Origin: Lawsonibacter sp.
GTDB taxonomy: Bacteria; Bacillota; Clostridia; Oscillospirales; Oscillospiraceae
Length of the DNA: 11,345 nucleotides
Assembly (NCBI GenBank): GCA_022793355.1
Contig: JAAWCR010000103.1
Coordinates: 1 to 11,345, forward strand
Direction: 5' to 3'
The notes below the pieces were generated by a model, which saw only the letters and a list, made by a program, of their open reading frames with translations, had not been told where the DNA came from and did not search any database. Of this stretch, positions 1-6,225 are shown one piece after another. Each line of letters starts with the position of its first letter. The stretch's first letter is position 1. Position numbers and translations under genes: made by a program.

Positions 1-861
1 CAGGGTTTTAGCGTCCAGGTCGCAGAACCAGGTCTGGGACATCCCCAGCCGGTTGTCGCACAGAATGATGGCTCGGCGCATGTTCTCCGACCAATCCCAT
101 CCGTAGGCGTACTCCAGCTTGTCCACTCCGGTGCCCGCCAGAATGTCCTCTGCCTCGCCGGTGTCCAGATGGTAGAGGAAGGGGTACTCGGTATAATCCA
201 TCTGTGTCCCTGTGGACAGGCGGAGCAGCAGCACATCGGCGCGGCCGGGGACGGAGGAAAGATTCCAGTCCCACGCGTGCTCACCCTCCTCGTCCCAGGC
301 GCGGTGGTCCCCGGAGAAGTAGTCCAGCTGCCCGTCCCGGACATACCAGTAAAACTCCCCCTGATAGTGGAGGTCTCTGAATGTTATGTCAACCTTGCTG
401 GTGTGCATGTCCACCTCCACCGGGACCAGCTCCCCGTTCCAGGGCTCCCAGAACTTGGCGTCCAGAAGGGTTTTCCAGTCTTCGTCCCAGGTCAGGTCGG
501 TGAGCAGGCCGTTGGAGAAGCCGTACCGGCGGCTGTCCATTTTGATGTACTGGGCCTTGACCAGTTCGCCGATGTCGGCTTGACTCAAGTCGGGGCCGTC
601 CGGGCTGACACTGCCGCTGGGCACCTGTTCCCGCTCCTCCATCCGGAAGAAGGACAGCACCGCGGTCCGCAGCTCCGGGCTGGCCGCCAGGGCTACGGTG
701 AAAAGGCAGGCCACCGCCAGCCCCGCCGCCAGCAGGACGTTGATCACCCGGCGGGCCGGGATATGCCGTTTTTGAGGCTGCGTTCGGTTCATAATCCGCT
801 CCTTTAGTTCCGTGCCAGGCGTAATCTGGTCCATGGCCCGGCGGTAGTTGTTGATGTTCAT
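1..861 (-). CDS. Membrane-anchored anti-sigma-factor-like protein (C-terminus cut by window edge)
   Basis: Reading leftwards from ATG at 861 the frame stays open to base 1, giving 287 codons without a stop, so the C-terminus lies outside the window. Residues 1-39 are polar and basic. Residues 40-59 (VINVLLAAGLAVACLFTVAL) form one membrane segment, followed by SPELRTAVLSFF and a long acidic, Trp/Tyr-rich region that should lie outside the cell. The start is fixed by the upstream sigma gene: ATG and its TGA stop overlap as ATGA, with GGAGGGTGCG just before, so translation is probably coupled. This architecture is typical of the DUF4179-like proteins encoded after ECF-like sigma factors in Clostridia. 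Binding and restraining the sigma factor with the N-terminal tail is inferred from position and topology. No zinc-binding anti-sigma motif (HxxxCxxC) is visible. The external ligand is unknown. Confidence 0.75.
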   Translation of the reverse strand, partial: MNINNYRRAMDQITPGTELKERIMNRTQPQKRHIPARRVINVLLAAGLAVACLFTVALAASPELRTAVLSFFRMEEREQVPSGSVSPDGPDLSQADIGELVKAQYIKMDSRRYGFSNGLLTDLTWDEDWKTLLDAKFWEPWNGELVPVEVDMHTSKVDITFRDLHYQGEFYWYVRDGQLDYFSGDHRAWDEEGEHAWDWNLSSVPGRADVLLLRLSTGTQMDYTEYPFLYHLDTGEAEDILAGTGVDKLEYAYGWDWSENMRRAIILCDNRLGMSQTWFCDLDAKTL

Positions 862-1334
862 GTCGCACCCTCCAATTCGATTTTCAGAAACTCCCTGCCC
901 CGTTTCAGCCGCATCTTCACCGCCGACTGGCTCAGCTTTAAAATTTCGGCGATTTCCGCCACCGAGTAGCCCTCGTAGTAGTAGAGATGGATGGGGAGCC
1001 TGTACGTGTCCGGCAGATTTGCCACTGCGCTGAGGGCTTCCCGCTCCTCCGGGGCGGCTGTGGGGAGGGTGTCTTTCAGCTCCGTCACCCGCTTCCGCCA
1101 AAAGCCCCTCAGCTGGTCCCGGCACAGGTTGGCCGCTACCTGGAGGAGCCAGCGTTTTTGGTGTGCCTCGTCCGCAAAGTTGGGGGCGCGATACAGCAGA
1201 CGGAGAAAGACCTCCTGGGTGACGTCCTCTGCGTCGGCGTGCCGGCCCAGGTAAATCATGGCCAGGCGGTAGACCGCCGCGCCGCAGATATCGTAGGCTT
1301 CCTCGAATTGGCGGGCGCTGATTGTTTGCTTCAT
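858..1334 (-). CDS. ECF-like RNA polymerase sigma factor (158 aa)
   Basis: A short sigma-70 family protein with only regions 2 and 4. Region 2 covers about residues 10-80, with the core-binding signature DAEDVTQEVFLRLL at 34-47. Region 4 covers about 103-152, with the helix-turn-helix in YSVAEIAEILKLSQSAVKMRLKRGR. I chose ATG 1334 because AAAGGAGGT lies six bases upstream. The frame stays open to 1427, but that extension has no ribosome site and low-complexity content. The stop overlaps the start of the anti-sigma-like gene by 4 nt, the usual arrangement of a sigma factor with its membrane regulator. The closing motif LPxxYxxxIHLxYYEGYS is shared with the second sigma gene at 5746, so the two are paralogues. 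Expected role: recruit RNA polymerase to a small envelope- or stress-response regulon. The regulon cannot be read here. Confidence 0.9.
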   Translation of the reverse strand: MKQTISARQFEEAYDICGAAVYRLAMIYLGRHADAEDVTQEVFLRLLYRAPNFADEAHQKRWLLQVAANLCRDQLRGFWRKRVTELKDTLPTAAPEEREALSAVANLPDTYRLPIHLYYYEGYSVAEIAEILKLSQSAVKMRLKRGREFLKIELEGAT

Positions 1335-1356
1335 CCTTCGACCTCCTTTCACAGAT

Positions 1357-1385
1357 AAAACGATTCCGGCGGGGGAGAGGTCACA
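1357..1385 (-). promoter_or_regulatory. Candidate autoregulated ECF-type promoter of the sigma gene
   Basis: On the minus strand TGTGACC (1379-1385) is followed after 16 nt by CGTTTT (1357-1362). This resembles ECF promoters (AAC-type -35, about 16 nt, CGT-type -10). A transcript would start near 1351, just ahead of the AAAGGAGGT site at 1341-1349. ECF sigma genes often drive themselves. Assigned by eye only. Confidence 0.35.
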
Positions 1386-1679
1386 AACAAGCGGAGATTT
1401 TTTTAAATCGCCTTTATGCGGGTCCATCGGGCGGCCGGAGAGAAAACGAGCTGTAATATACTGGGAAAAATGACGCTTTGTTGCTATGAGTATACCAAAA
1501 AAGAGGGGAAATCACCAGAAAATTTCATGTTAATGACAATCGTTGATTTGTTTGGAAAAATTGGAGATAAACTTAAAAAAAGCCGGTTATATTGCAAGAA
1601 AGAGGAAAATGGAGAGAAAAATGATAATTTATCCTGTAAAAGCGGATGAAAATTGCGGTAATATTTGTGCAATTGTCCA

Positions 1680-1709
1680 TTGACGAAACAGGGATAAATC
1701 TGCTATGCT
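1680..1709 (+). promoter_or_regulatory. Sigma-A promoter of ptsH
   Basis: TTGACG at 1680-1685, an 18-nt spacer, then TATGCT at 1704-1709 preceded by TGC, which gives an extended -10. The predicted start near 1716 leaves a leader of about 30 nt before the GGAGG site and ATG 1748. An inverted repeat at 1651-1674 abuts the -35 and could be an operator. Confidence 0.7.
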
Positions 1710-1747
1710 AAGCACACATCCTAATGAATAGGGCGGAGGTACGCGAT

Positions 1748-2011
1748 ATGTATAGTCAGGAAGCCGTCGTAAACAACCAGGTCGGTCTCCATGCCAGACC
1801 CGCTACATTTTTTATCCAGAAGGCCAATGAGTTCAAAAGCTCTATCTGGGTGGAAAAAGAGGAGCGTAAGGTCAACGCGAAGAGCTTGCTGGGTGTGCTG
1901 TCCCTCGGTATCGTCAAGGGCACTCCCATTAAGCTGATTGCCGATGGGGCTGACGAGAAGGAAGCAGTTGAGGCTCTGTATAAGATGATCTCTTCCGACT
2001 TCTCCGAGTAA
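1748..2011 (+). CDS. ptsH: HPr phosphocarrier protein (87 aa)
   Basis: HPr passes phosphate from enzyme I to the sugar-specific EIIA domains of the phosphotransferase system in the cytoplasm. In Firmicutes it is also a regulatory partner of CcpA. The catalytic signature GLHARPAT is intact, with His15 and Arg17 at the standard positions. The regulatory serine lies in NAKSLLGVLSLG at Ser46, so both the PEP-dependent and the HPr-kinase sites are present. This rules out a Crh-type protein, which lacks His15. The length is normal. I place the start at ATG 1748, eight bases after GGAGG; an in-frame ATG at 1724 would add eight residues not typical of the family. The gene is monocistronic by appearance, with its own promoter and a 13-bp terminator. 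No enzyme I gene adjoins it. Confidence 0.95.
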   Translation: MYSQEAVVNNQVGLHARPATFFIQKANEFKSSIWVEKEERKVNAKSLLGVLSLGIVKGTPIKLIADGADEKEAVEALYKMISSDFSE

Positions 2012-2027
2012 CACTGCAAATCATCCT

Positions 2028-2056
2028 AAAAAGGCGCCGCAACGCGGCGCCTTTTT
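2028..2056 (+). terminator. Strong intrinsic terminator after ptsH
   Basis: A perfect 13-bp stem, AAAAAGGCGCCGC (2028-2040) with GCGGCGCCTTTTT (2044-2056), closed by a 3-nt loop. The arms carry A and T runs, so it could work in both directions. It ends only 24 nt before the uvrC start. Confidence 0.93.
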
Positions 2057-2080
2057 GATATTTCCACTGGGGGGATATCT

Positions 2081-3949
2081 GTGACCTTTAAGGAGCTGAA
2101 GGAAAAGGCCCACAGCTTGCCACTGAAGCCGGGGGTCTACATTATGCAGGACGTTCAGAGCACCGTAATCTACGTGGGGAAGGCCAAGGCGCTGAAAAAC
2201 CGGGTGAGCCAGTATTTTCAGGACTCCGCTTCCCACACGGAAAAGACCCGGGCTATGGTGTCGCAGATCGACCACTTTGACGTTATCATCGCAGACAGCG
2301 AGTTTGAGGCCCTGGTGCTGGAGTGCTCCCTTATCAAGCGGCACCAGCCCCGGTACAACATTTTATTAAAGGACAGCAAGGGCTATCCCTACGTCCGGCT
2401 GTCCAAGGAGGCTTATCCCAAATTTTCCCTGGCCTCCAGGGCGGCGGAGGACGGCGCGCGGTATTTTGGGCCCTACGCCGGTCGCCACAGCACCCAGGGC
2501 ATCATCGACGCCCTGCGCACCGCCCTGCGCCTGCCCTCCTGCAACAAGAAATTCCCCCGGGATATCGGCAAGGAGCGGCCCTGCCTCAATTTCCACATGG
2601 GCAAGTGCGACGGCTACTGCCGGGGGGACGAGCTTCAGGAGCAGCACGGCCAGGCCATTGCACAGGCGGTGTCCCTGCTGGAGGGCCGGTTCAGGGACGT
2701 ACAGAAGGACCTGACCGAGGAGATGGAACGGGCGGCGGAGGAGCTGCGCTTCGAGCGGGCCGCCGAGATTCGGGACCGGCTGCGGGCAATTGAGCTGCTG
2801 GGCAAACGGCAGAAGGTGATTGCCGGTTCCTTGGCTGATACTGATGTCACCGGCTTTTTCCGGGGGGCGGCCAAGAGCTGCTTTGTGGTCCTCCACTACA
2901 TGGACGGCGAGCTGGCCGCCAAGGACTTCGACCTGTTGGAAACCCCAATGGAGGAAGAGGAGGGGGCGGTGCTGTCCTCCCTGCTGCGGGAGTTCTACGT
3001 GGGCCGCACCCGCCTGCCCAAACAGATTTTGATTCCCTGTGAGCTGCCCGACCAGGTGCCCCTCACCCGGATGCTGTCGGAGCAGGTGGGCTGTCGGGTG
3101 GAGCTGGTTACCCCCCAGCGGGGGGCCAAGATGGATTTAATCAAGCTGGCCAACCAGAATGCCCGGGAGGAGGTGGAGCGGGCCACCACCCACGAGGAGC
3201 GGCGGAACAAGCTGCTGGAGGCGCTGGGGAAGATGCTCAGCCTGGAGGCTCCGCCCAAACGGATGGAGTCCTACGACATCTCCAACCAGGGGGCCAGCGA
3301 CATTGTGGCTTCCATGGTGGTCTATGTGGACGGCAAGCCGCTGAAACGGGACTACCGCCGGTTTAAGCTGAAGGACATGGTGGGGCCTGACGACTACGCC
3401 TCCATGGAGCAGGTGCTCACCCGCCGGTTCCGCCGGTATCTGGACGGGGATGAGAAGTTTTCGGACAAGCCGGATTTGCTGCTCATTGATGGCGGGCACG
3501 AGCATGTAAAGGTGGCCCGGCGGGTGCTGGAGGCCCTGAATTTGAATATTCCCGCCTTCGGCATGGTGAAGGACGACCGCCACCGTACCCGGGCTCTGGT
3601 TCACCCCGATGGCCGGGAGATCGGCATCCAGTCCATCCCGGCGGTGTTCGCGCTGATTGGGCAGATCCAGGAGGAGACCCACCGCTTCGCCATTGAATAC
3701 CACCGCCAGCTCCAGGCGGGACACGTAAAAACCTCCGTTCTGGACAAAATACCCGGGGTAGGGGAGAAGCGCCGCCAGCAGCTTTTGAAACACTTCAAAA
3801 CCGTTAAGGCCATCAAAGCCGCTTCCCCGGAGCAGCTTCAGGAGGTCGTGCCCAGGAATACAGCCCAGGCGGTGTATGAGTATTTTCACGGCGAGGACAG
3901 CAAAGAGGCCTCCTTGCAAAGGGAGCCTTTGGAGAAAGGAAGGTCGTAA
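2081..3949 (+). CDS. uvrC: Excinuclease ABC subunit C, UvrC (622 aa)
   Basis: UvrC makes both incisions around a bulky DNA lesion after UvrA and UvrB have located it. The full domain order is present. An N-terminal GIY-YIG nuclease has GVY at 18-20, YVGKAKALKNR at 31-41 and Glu81. Four cysteines at 154, 168, 176 and 180 (CLNFHMGKCDGYC) sit where UvrC proteins have a conserved cysteine cluster, reported to hold an iron-sulfur centre in E. coli. A UVR helical domain lies at about 209-240. An RNase H-like nuclease has Asp399 (YDISNQG), Asp470 (LLLIDGG) and His534 (THRFAI). Helix-hairpin-helix DNA binding follows at about 553-590 (IPGVGEKRRQQLLKHF). The start is GTG 2081 after a GGGGGG stretch. 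The stop overlaps the rsmD start (TAATG), so it heads a tight cluster. I see no promoter between the ptsH terminator and the start. Confidence 0.97.
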   Translation: MTFKELKEKAHSLPLKPGVYIMQDVQSTVIYVGKAKALKNRVSQYFQDSASHTEKTRAMVSQIDHFDVIIADSEFEALVLECSLIKRHQPRYNILLKDSKGYPYVRLSKEAYPKFSLASRAAEDGARYFGPYAGRHSTQGIIDALRTALRLPSCNKKFPRDIGKERPCLNFHMGKCDGYCRGDELQEQHGQAIAQAVSLLEGRFRDVQKDLTEEMERAAEELRFERAAEIRDRLRAIELLGKRQKVIAGSLADTDVTGFFRGAAKSCFVVLHYMDGELAAKDFDLLETPMEEEEGAVLSSLLREFYVGRTRLPKQILIPCELPDQVPLTRMLSEQVGCRVELVTPQRGAKMDLIKLANQNAREEVERATTHEERRNKLLEALGKMLSLEAPPKRMESYDISNQGASDIVASMVVYVDGKPLKRDYRRFKLKDMVGPDDYASMEQVLTRRFRRYLDGDEKFSDKPDLLLIDGGHEHVKVARRVLEALNLNIPAFGMVKDDRHRTRALVHPDGREIGIQSIPAVFALIGQIQEETHRFAIEYHRQLQAGHVKTSVLDKIPGVGEKRRQQLLKHFKTVKAIKAASPEQLQEVVPRNTAQAVYEYFHGEDSKEASLQREPLEKGRS

Positions 3950-4506
3950 TGCGCATTATTTCTGGTACAGCCCGAGGCAGAAGGCTGAAGGAGCCCCAGG
4001 GGATGGACACCCGGCCCACCACCGACAAGGTGAAGGAGTCGCTGTTCAACATCGTTCAGTTTGAGCTGGAGGGCCGGCGGGTGCTGGACCTCTACGCCGG
4101 CACAGGCCAGCTTGGTCTGGAGGCCCTGTCCCGAGGGGCGGAGCACTGTACCTTTGTGGACCAGCGCCGGGAGGCGGCGGCCCTGGTGAGGGAGAATATA
4201 AGGCTGTGCCGCTTTGAGGACCGGGCGCGGGCGGTTCAGGAGGAGGCGCTGTCCTTTCTGTCCTCCTGCCGGGAAAAATTTGACGTGGTGTTTCTGGACC
4301 CGCCTTATCAGAGCGGTTTGTTGGAAAAATCCTTGGAAATCCTGACACGGTTTGACATTTTGCGGGAATATGGTATAATAGTGTGCGAGAGTGGGACGGA
4401 ATGGACGGTCCCACCCCTGGCGTCCCCCTATGAGGCGGGGCGGGAGTACCGGTATGGACAGATCAAACTGACAGTCTGCCGCCGGGCCGGGAGCGTGAAA
4501 CGATGA
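3949..4506 (+). CDS. rsmD: 16S rRNA (guanine966-N2)-methyltransferase RsmD (185 aa)
   Basis: RsmD methylates N2 of G966 of 16S rRNA (E. coli numbering) in the assembling small subunit, using S-adenosylmethionine. The opening MRIISGTARGRRL and TRPTTDKVKESLFN (21-34) are hallmarks of the family. The SAM-binding motif is DLYAGTGQLGLEALSRGA at 47-64, and the catalytic N-methyltransferase motif DPPY lies at 117-120. Length is normal. Its ATG overlaps the uvrC stop by 1 nt and its TGA overlaps the coaD ATG by 4 nt. rsmD next to coaD is a widely conserved bacterial pairing. Residues 143-144 are both coded by ATA, rare in this GC-rich setting. Those codons form the -10 of a consensus promoter embedded in the gene (4352-4379). 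Confidence 0.95.
   Translation: MRIISGTARGRRLKEPQGMDTRPTTDKVKESLFNIVQFELEGRRVLDLYAGTGQLGLEALSRGAEHCTFVDQRREAAALVRENIRLCRFEDRARAVQEEALSFLSSCREKFDVVFLDPPYQSGLLEKSLEILTRFDILREYGIIVCESGTEWTVPPLASPYEAGREYRYGQIKLTVCRRAGSVKR
4352..4379 (+). promoter_or_regulatory. Consensus sigma-A promoter inside rsmD, reading into coaD
   Basis: TTGACA (4352-4357), a 16-nt spacer, then TATAAT (4374-4379) preceded by TGG, an extended -10. Both hexamers match consensus exactly. The predicted start near 4386 leaves about 117 nt before coaD ATG 4503, all within rsmD coding sequence. It would allow coaD and the coiled-coil gene to be made independently of uvrC-rsmD. Confidence 0.7.
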
Positions 4507-5000
4507 GCACAGCCATCTATCCGGGCAGCTTTGACCCGGTGACCTTGGGACACCTGAATATCATCAAGCGTGCGGCTTCTTGTTTCGACAGCCTTGTCGT
4601 ATGTGTTATGGTAAACTCCAAAAAGACGGGAATCTTTACCCCGGAGGAGCGGGTGGAGCTGCTGAAAAAAGCCACCGCCCGGTTTCCCAATGTGGAGGTA
4701 GACTTTTCTGACGAACTGCTGGCGGCCTATGCCAAGCGGCGGCGGGCTCATGTGGTGGTGAAGGGGCTGCGGGCGGTGTCCGACTTTGAGCAGGAGGTCC
4801 AAATGGCGGTGATTAACCGCAAGCTGAACCCTAAGCTGGAGACCATGTTTTTGGCTTCCAGTGAAAAATACACCTATCTCAGCTCCACCATTGTCAAGGA
4901 AATGGCCCGGTATGGGGCCAATCTTCGGGAATTTGTTCCTAGGGAGATTGTGGATGATGTAACCCGGCGCATGAGCGAGATGGAAGGAAAGGAAGGCTGA
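4503..5000 (+). CDS. coaD: Phosphopantetheine adenylyltransferase CoaD (165 aa)
   Basis: CoaD transfers AMP from ATP to 4'-phosphopantetheine, giving dephospho-CoA, the penultimate step of coenzyme A synthesis in the cytoplasm. The nucleotidyltransferase signature is complete: YPGSFDPVTLGH at 6-17, including the TxGH motif at 14-17. KGLRAVSDFEQE lies at 87-98. The C-terminal ATP-contacting motif YTYLSSTIVKE is at 123-133, and REFVPREI at 142-149 is typical of the family. Length is normal. The ATG overlaps the rsmD stop (ATGA), so it can be translated by coupling. It also lies downstream of the strong promoter inside rsmD, which fits an essential enzyme. Confidence 0.97.
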   Translation: MSTAIYPGSFDPVTLGHLNIIKRAASCFDSLVVCVMVNSKKTGIFTPEERVELLKKATARFPNVEVDFSDELLAAYAKRRRAHVVVKGLRAVSDFEQEVQMAVINRKLNPKLETMFLASSEKYTYLSSTIVKEMARYGANLREFVPREIVDDVTRRMSEMEGKEG

Positions 5001-5004
5001 CATT

Positions 5005-5538
5005 ATGGCGAGCGGTGTGGAAGAATTATTGGACATGCTGTTTGAGATGGTTGACGATGCGAAAAATGCTCCCCTGTCTACCGACAAATTTGTCTTGGAG
5101 CGGGACCAGGTGCTGGACTTGATTGACGATATTCGCAGTCAGTTTCCCATGGAGCTGACCGAGGCCCGGAAAATGATGGCCCGCCGGGCGGAGATGGAGG
5201 CGGAGGCCAAGCGCAAGGCCGACGCCATTGTCCGCTCTGCCGAGGAGCGGGCCAAGCAGCTGCTGGCCTCGGACAGCATTGTCCTTCAGGCTCGTCAGCG
5301 GGCAAACGACATGATGCGCCAGGCGGAGGAGCGCAGCCGGGAGCTGAAACGCTCTGCCAACGACTACTGTGAGGACGCCCTGCGCCGTACCGAGGAGGCT
5401 GTGGCCGAGGCGTACAACGAGATTAAGCAGTCCCGTTCCCGCTTCCGGGCGGCCGCGGCCGCCATCTCCGCCTCGCCCCCCAGCGGGCCGGCCCCGGGGG
5501 GAAGGAGTGTCTACGACGCGGCGGCGGATCAGAATTAA
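5005..5538 (+). CDS. Coiled-coil protein of unknown function downstream of coaD (177 aa)
   Basis: The start ATG 5005 follows the coaD stop by only 4 nt, with GGAAGG eight bases upstream, so it belongs to the same transcript. The protein is highly charged: residues about 30-150 are rich in Ala, Glu, Arg and Lys with heptad character (EARKMMARRAEMEAEAKRKA), which predicts a long coiled coil. The tail at 150-177 is Ala/Pro/Gly-rich and probably disordered. No membrane segment or catalytic motif is seen. Similar proteins after coaD in Clostridia are often labelled ATPase or ATP synthase B-like, and resemblance to DivIVA-like scaffolds is possible. These labels probably reflect only the coiled-coil composition. 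It could be a structural or cell-division-related protein. I do not assign a function. Confidence 0.85.
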   Translation: MASGVEELLDMLFEMVDDAKNAPLSTDKFVLERDQVLDLIDDIRSQFPMELTEARKMMARRAEMEAEAKRKADAIVRSAEERAKQLLASDSIVLQARQRANDMMRQAEERSRELKRSANDYCEDALRRTEEAVAEAYNEIKQSRSRFRAAAAAISASPPSGPAPGGRSVYDAAADQN

Positions 5539-5556
5539 TTGAATACCAGATCTGGA

Positions 5557-5597
5557 CCGGCCCTCGCGAAATGGACAGTTTCGCGGGGGCTGGTTTT
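5557..5597 (+). terminator. Intrinsic terminator closing the uvrC-coaD cluster (first of two)
   Basis: A 15-bp stem pairs 5557-5571 (CCGGCCCTCGCGAAA) with 5579-5593, including two G-T pairs. The loop is 7 nt (TGGACAG) and TTTT follows at 5594-5597. Confidence 0.88.
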
Positions 5598-5599
5598 AG

Positions 5600-5640
5600 A
5601 AAGCTGTACCGTTGCGCCGGAGCGATTGGTACAGCTTTTT
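5600..5640 (+). terminator. Second, tandem intrinsic terminator
   Basis: AAAGCTGTACC (5600-5610) pairs perfectly with GGTACAGCTTT (5628-5638) around a 17-nt loop, and the T run extends from 5636 to 5640. It lies three bases after the previous terminator. Together they insulate the downstream sigma gene from the housekeeping cluster. An alternative reading as a transcribed regulatory hairpin cannot be excluded. Confidence 0.72.
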
Positions 5641-5745
5641 ACCATCAAAGATTCCTTTCAGGATAAAGCCGGCGGGAAAAATTTTTCGCAGGATGAAAAA
5701 AAGAGCCCCTGTGCGCCGTGTTATAGGTGAAGGGAGTTGAGGAGC

Positions 5746-6225
5746 ATGGTCTCGACCGGTACCGAAGAGACTGTATGCCGCCTTGTGCGGGAGTACAGCG
5801 ATATGCTGCTGCATCTGGCCTGTACACGCCTGTCCTGCGTGAGCGACGCGGAGGACGCGGTGCAGGAGGTGTTTCTGCGATTGCTGACCGCTCCCGTCTC
5901 ATTCCGGGACGCCGGACATGAGAAGGCATGGCTGATCCGTGCGACCCTTCACCGCGCCAGCGACATTCGCCGTCAAGCGGAAAAGCGGAATCTTCCCCTG
6001 GAGGAAGCGGCTCAGCGGGAAGCTCCGGAGCCGGAGACAGAGCTGCTCCGGGCTGTGCAGGCCCTGCCAGAGAAGTACAGCGCCGTGATCCACCTGCACT
6101 ACTACGAGGGATATTCCATCAGAGAGATTGGGAAGCTGCTGGGTCTGCCCGCCGCAACGGTGGGAACCCGGCTGGCCCGTGGCCGGGATCGGCTGCGGAG
6201 CATGCTGAAGGAGGAAATCGAATGA
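5746..6225 (+). CDS. Second ECF-like RNA polymerase sigma factor (159 aa)
   Basis: Two-domain sigma factor, a paralogue of the one at 858-1334. Region 2 spans about 13-78 with DAEDAVQEVFLRLL at 34-47. Region 4 spans about 103-152 with LPEKYSAVIHLHYYEGYS and the helix-turn-helix IREIGKLLGLPAATVGTRLARGR. I chose ATG 5746, nine bases after AGGGAG. An in-frame TTG at 5737 touches that ribosome site and is unlikely to be used. The stop overlaps the downstream anti-sigma-like gene by 4 nt. The promoter is uncertain: TGAAAA (5694-5699), 17 nt, CGTG (5717-5720) is a weak ECF-type match, consistent with self-regulation but unproven. Target genes are unknown. Confidence 0.9.
   Translation: MVSTGTEETVCRLVREYSDMLLHLACTRLSCVSDAEDAVQEVFLRLLTAPVSFRDAGHEKAWLIRATLHRASDIRRQAEKRNLPLEEAAQREAPEPETELLRAVQALPEKYSAVIHLHYYEGYSIREIGKLLGLPAATVGTRLARGRDRLRSMLKEEIE

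Larger units (their letters stand above)
1335..1747. other. AT-rich intergenic region between the divergent sigma and ptsH genes
   Basis: About 410 bases without a convincing gene. The part from about 1440 to 1680 is clearly more AT-rich than the flanking genes. It holds the candidate ECF promoter at 1357-1385, and a second minus-strand candidate with an extended -10 (TGG-TATACT, -10 at 1489-1494) but no good -35. It also holds an inverted repeat AATTGC-N12-GCAATT at 1651-1674 just upstream of the ptsH promoter. Small open frames at 1416-1649 (plus) and 1484-1672 (minus) overlap each other, lack ribosome sites and have Lys/Ser/Phe-rich content expected from AT-rich DNA. I do not call them genes. 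No tRNA or known riboswitch fold was recognised. Confidence 0.6.

Noticed and set aside
389..868. Open frame on the minus strand (159 codons) overlapping the first anti-sigma-like gene
   Set aside because: It is out of phase with the real gene, which reads from 861 with an ATGA overlap and a membrane segment. The product is Gly/Pro/Arg-rich, typical of a shadow frame in GC-rich DNA.
1416..1672. Small open frames on both strands in the AT-rich region before ptsH
   Set aside because: They overlap each other antisense, have no ribosome sites and show only compositional Lys/Phe/Ser bias.
3137..3919. 260-codon minus-strand frame opposite uvrC
   Set aside because: Antisense mirror of the strongly conserved UvrC nuclease region. 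No ribosome site and no recognisable motif.
5928..6221. Upstream in-frame extension of the second anti-sigma-like gene
   Set aside because: It lies entirely inside the sigma gene in another phase and translates to Ser/Gly/Pro-rich sequence. The ATGA overlap start at 6222 is far better.
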